Below are positions 6,166 to 6,897 of a DNA stretch of 6,897 nucleotides, one piece after another. How positions within the stretch are numbered: the stretch's first letter is position 1; each line of letters opens with the position of its first letter. The stretch is from Pseudomonadota bacterium. GTDB taxonomy: Bacteria; Pseudomonadota; Gammaproteobacteria; Xanthomonadales; Xanthomonadaceae. The stretch spans positions 1 to 6,897 of the forward strand of contig JAFAFY010000166.1 of assembly GCA_023423235.1 (NCBI GenBank). Direction: 5' to 3'. The notes under the pieces are model-generated. The model was not told where the DNA came from. It ran no database searches and worked only from the letters and a program-made list of their open reading frames with translations. The position numbers and the translations under genes were made by a program.

Positions 6166-6897
6166 TCAGTGCGCCGGCGCGGCCGCACGCTGGCGGCCGT
6201 GGCCGGTCTCGTGCATGAAGAACGCCAGCACGATCGCCACGACCACGCCGCCGACCAGGGGCAGGAAGGCATGCTGGAACTGCTGCAGGCTCAGTGAGGA
6301 CCCTGGCGTCGTCGGCACCATCAGGTGCGAGATGAAGGGCGACATCAGCCCGGTGGTCAGGAACACCAGGAAGTTCATCACGCCTGCCGCGGTGCCCTTG
6401 ACCTGCGGCGGGTTGGCCTCCTTGATCATCGCGAAGGGGATCATCGCCGCGCCCGAGGCGATGCCCATCACCAGCGGGATCGAGAATTTCGGGAACGTGC
6501 CCGGCGGCAGGTAGATCGCCGCCAGCCCGCTGGCGAGCAGCAGCAGCGCGCCGGCGATCAGCACCGGCTTGCGGCGGCCGATGCGGTCGGAGATCCAGCC
6601 CAGCAGCGGGCAGCCGATGACCCAGCCGATCGGCACCATCGCCGCATCGGAGGCGGCGACCGCCATCGGCACGTTCTCGCCCTCGTGCAGGAACGCGGTG
6701 GCCCAGACCAGCGCGCCGATCGTGGTCGGCACGAACAGCAGGCCGCCGGTGATGCCGGCCAGCCAGCTCTGCGGATTGCCGAACACGGTGCGGAACGGCG
6801 CGATCACCGACGACAGCGACAGCGCGCCGTGGTGGTCGTCGCTGTCGCCGCCTTCGCGCGGCAGGATGATCCAGGTGCCGATGGCCAGCAGCGCGCC
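6166..6897 (-). CDS. Major facilitator superfamily transporter, C-terminal part (5' end outside window)
   Basis: The frame is open on the minus strand from the window edge to TGA at 6168-6166, giving the last 243 residues of an inner-membrane transporter. GTG at 6807 is an internal codon, not a start, because the 30 codons upstream of it continue the protein with a membrane segment (ALLAIGTWIILP) and a charged loop with Asp and His. Counting from the window edge, six further hydrophobic segments lie at about 45-70, 77-98, 111-131, 138-158, 167-190 and 207-228, matching helices 7-12 of the 12-helix fold. GWISDRIGRRKP (100-111) is the conserved loop motif between helices 8 and 9. The tail is short and His-containing. 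The substrate cannot be told. The gene converges on the dehydrogenase operon, so it is not co-transcribed with it; a link to sugar-acid uptake would be speculation. Confidence 0.9.
   Translation of the reverse strand, partial: GALLAIGTWIILPREGGDSDDHHGALSLSSVIAPFRTVFGNPQSWLAGITGGLLFVPTTIGALVWATAFLHEGENVPMAVAASDAAMVPIGWVIGCPLLGWISDRIGRRKPVLIAGALLLLASGLAAIYLPPGTFPKFSIPLVMGIASGAAMIPFAMIKEANPPQVKGTAAGVMNFLVFLTTGLMSPFISHLMVPTTPGSSLSLQQFQHAFLPLVGGVVVAIVLAFFMHETGHGRQRAAAPAH

Overview
The window is very GC-rich, with dense coding and third positions dominated by G and C. The RecJ and three-subunit dehydrogenase types suggest a high-GC proteobacterium. A member of the Lysobacteraceae/Xanthomonadaceae (Lysobacter or Luteimonas type) is my best guess, but this is an inference from style, not proof. 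I see no rRNA, tRNA, CRISPR array, insertion sequence or phage gene.

Layout. (1) 61-1830, + strand: recJ, the single-strand-specific 5'-3' exonuclease, with all DHH and DHHA1 motifs present. Its true start may lie upstream of the window, because the frame is open to base 1. (2) 1831-2043: a 213-base gap with a weak hairpin and a good ribosome binding site, but no promoter I would defend. (3) 2044-6007, + strand: a tight three-gene operon for a membrane-bound flavin/cytochrome dehydrogenase of the gluconate 2-dehydrogenase / fructose dehydrogenase / FAD-glucose dehydrogenase type. The order is small subunit (Tat signal plus a possible lipobox), GMC-type FAD subunit with a four-cysteine cluster, and a tri-heme cytochrome c. 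Both junctions overlap (TGATG and ATGA), which suggests translational coupling. (4) 6008-6165: a convergent gap with two G+C-rich inverted repeats that may act as terminators. (5) 6166-6897, - strand: the C-terminal half of a major facilitator superfamily transporter, cut by the window edge.

How the genes work together. The three dehydrogenase subunits should form one periplasmic complex. The small subunit carries the folded flavoprotein through the Tat system. The flavoprotein oxidises a sugar, sugar acid or polyol. Electrons pass from FAD through a probable Fe-S cluster to the three hemes and then to the ubiquinone pool. The substrate cannot be read from the sequence. RecJ (DNA repair) and the transporter appear to be unrelated neighbours; the transporter is convergent and is not part of the operon.

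I do not see a clearly new biological system here. The points most worth checking are the dehydrogenase's substrate, its cysteine cluster and the double export/lipidation signal on the small subunit.
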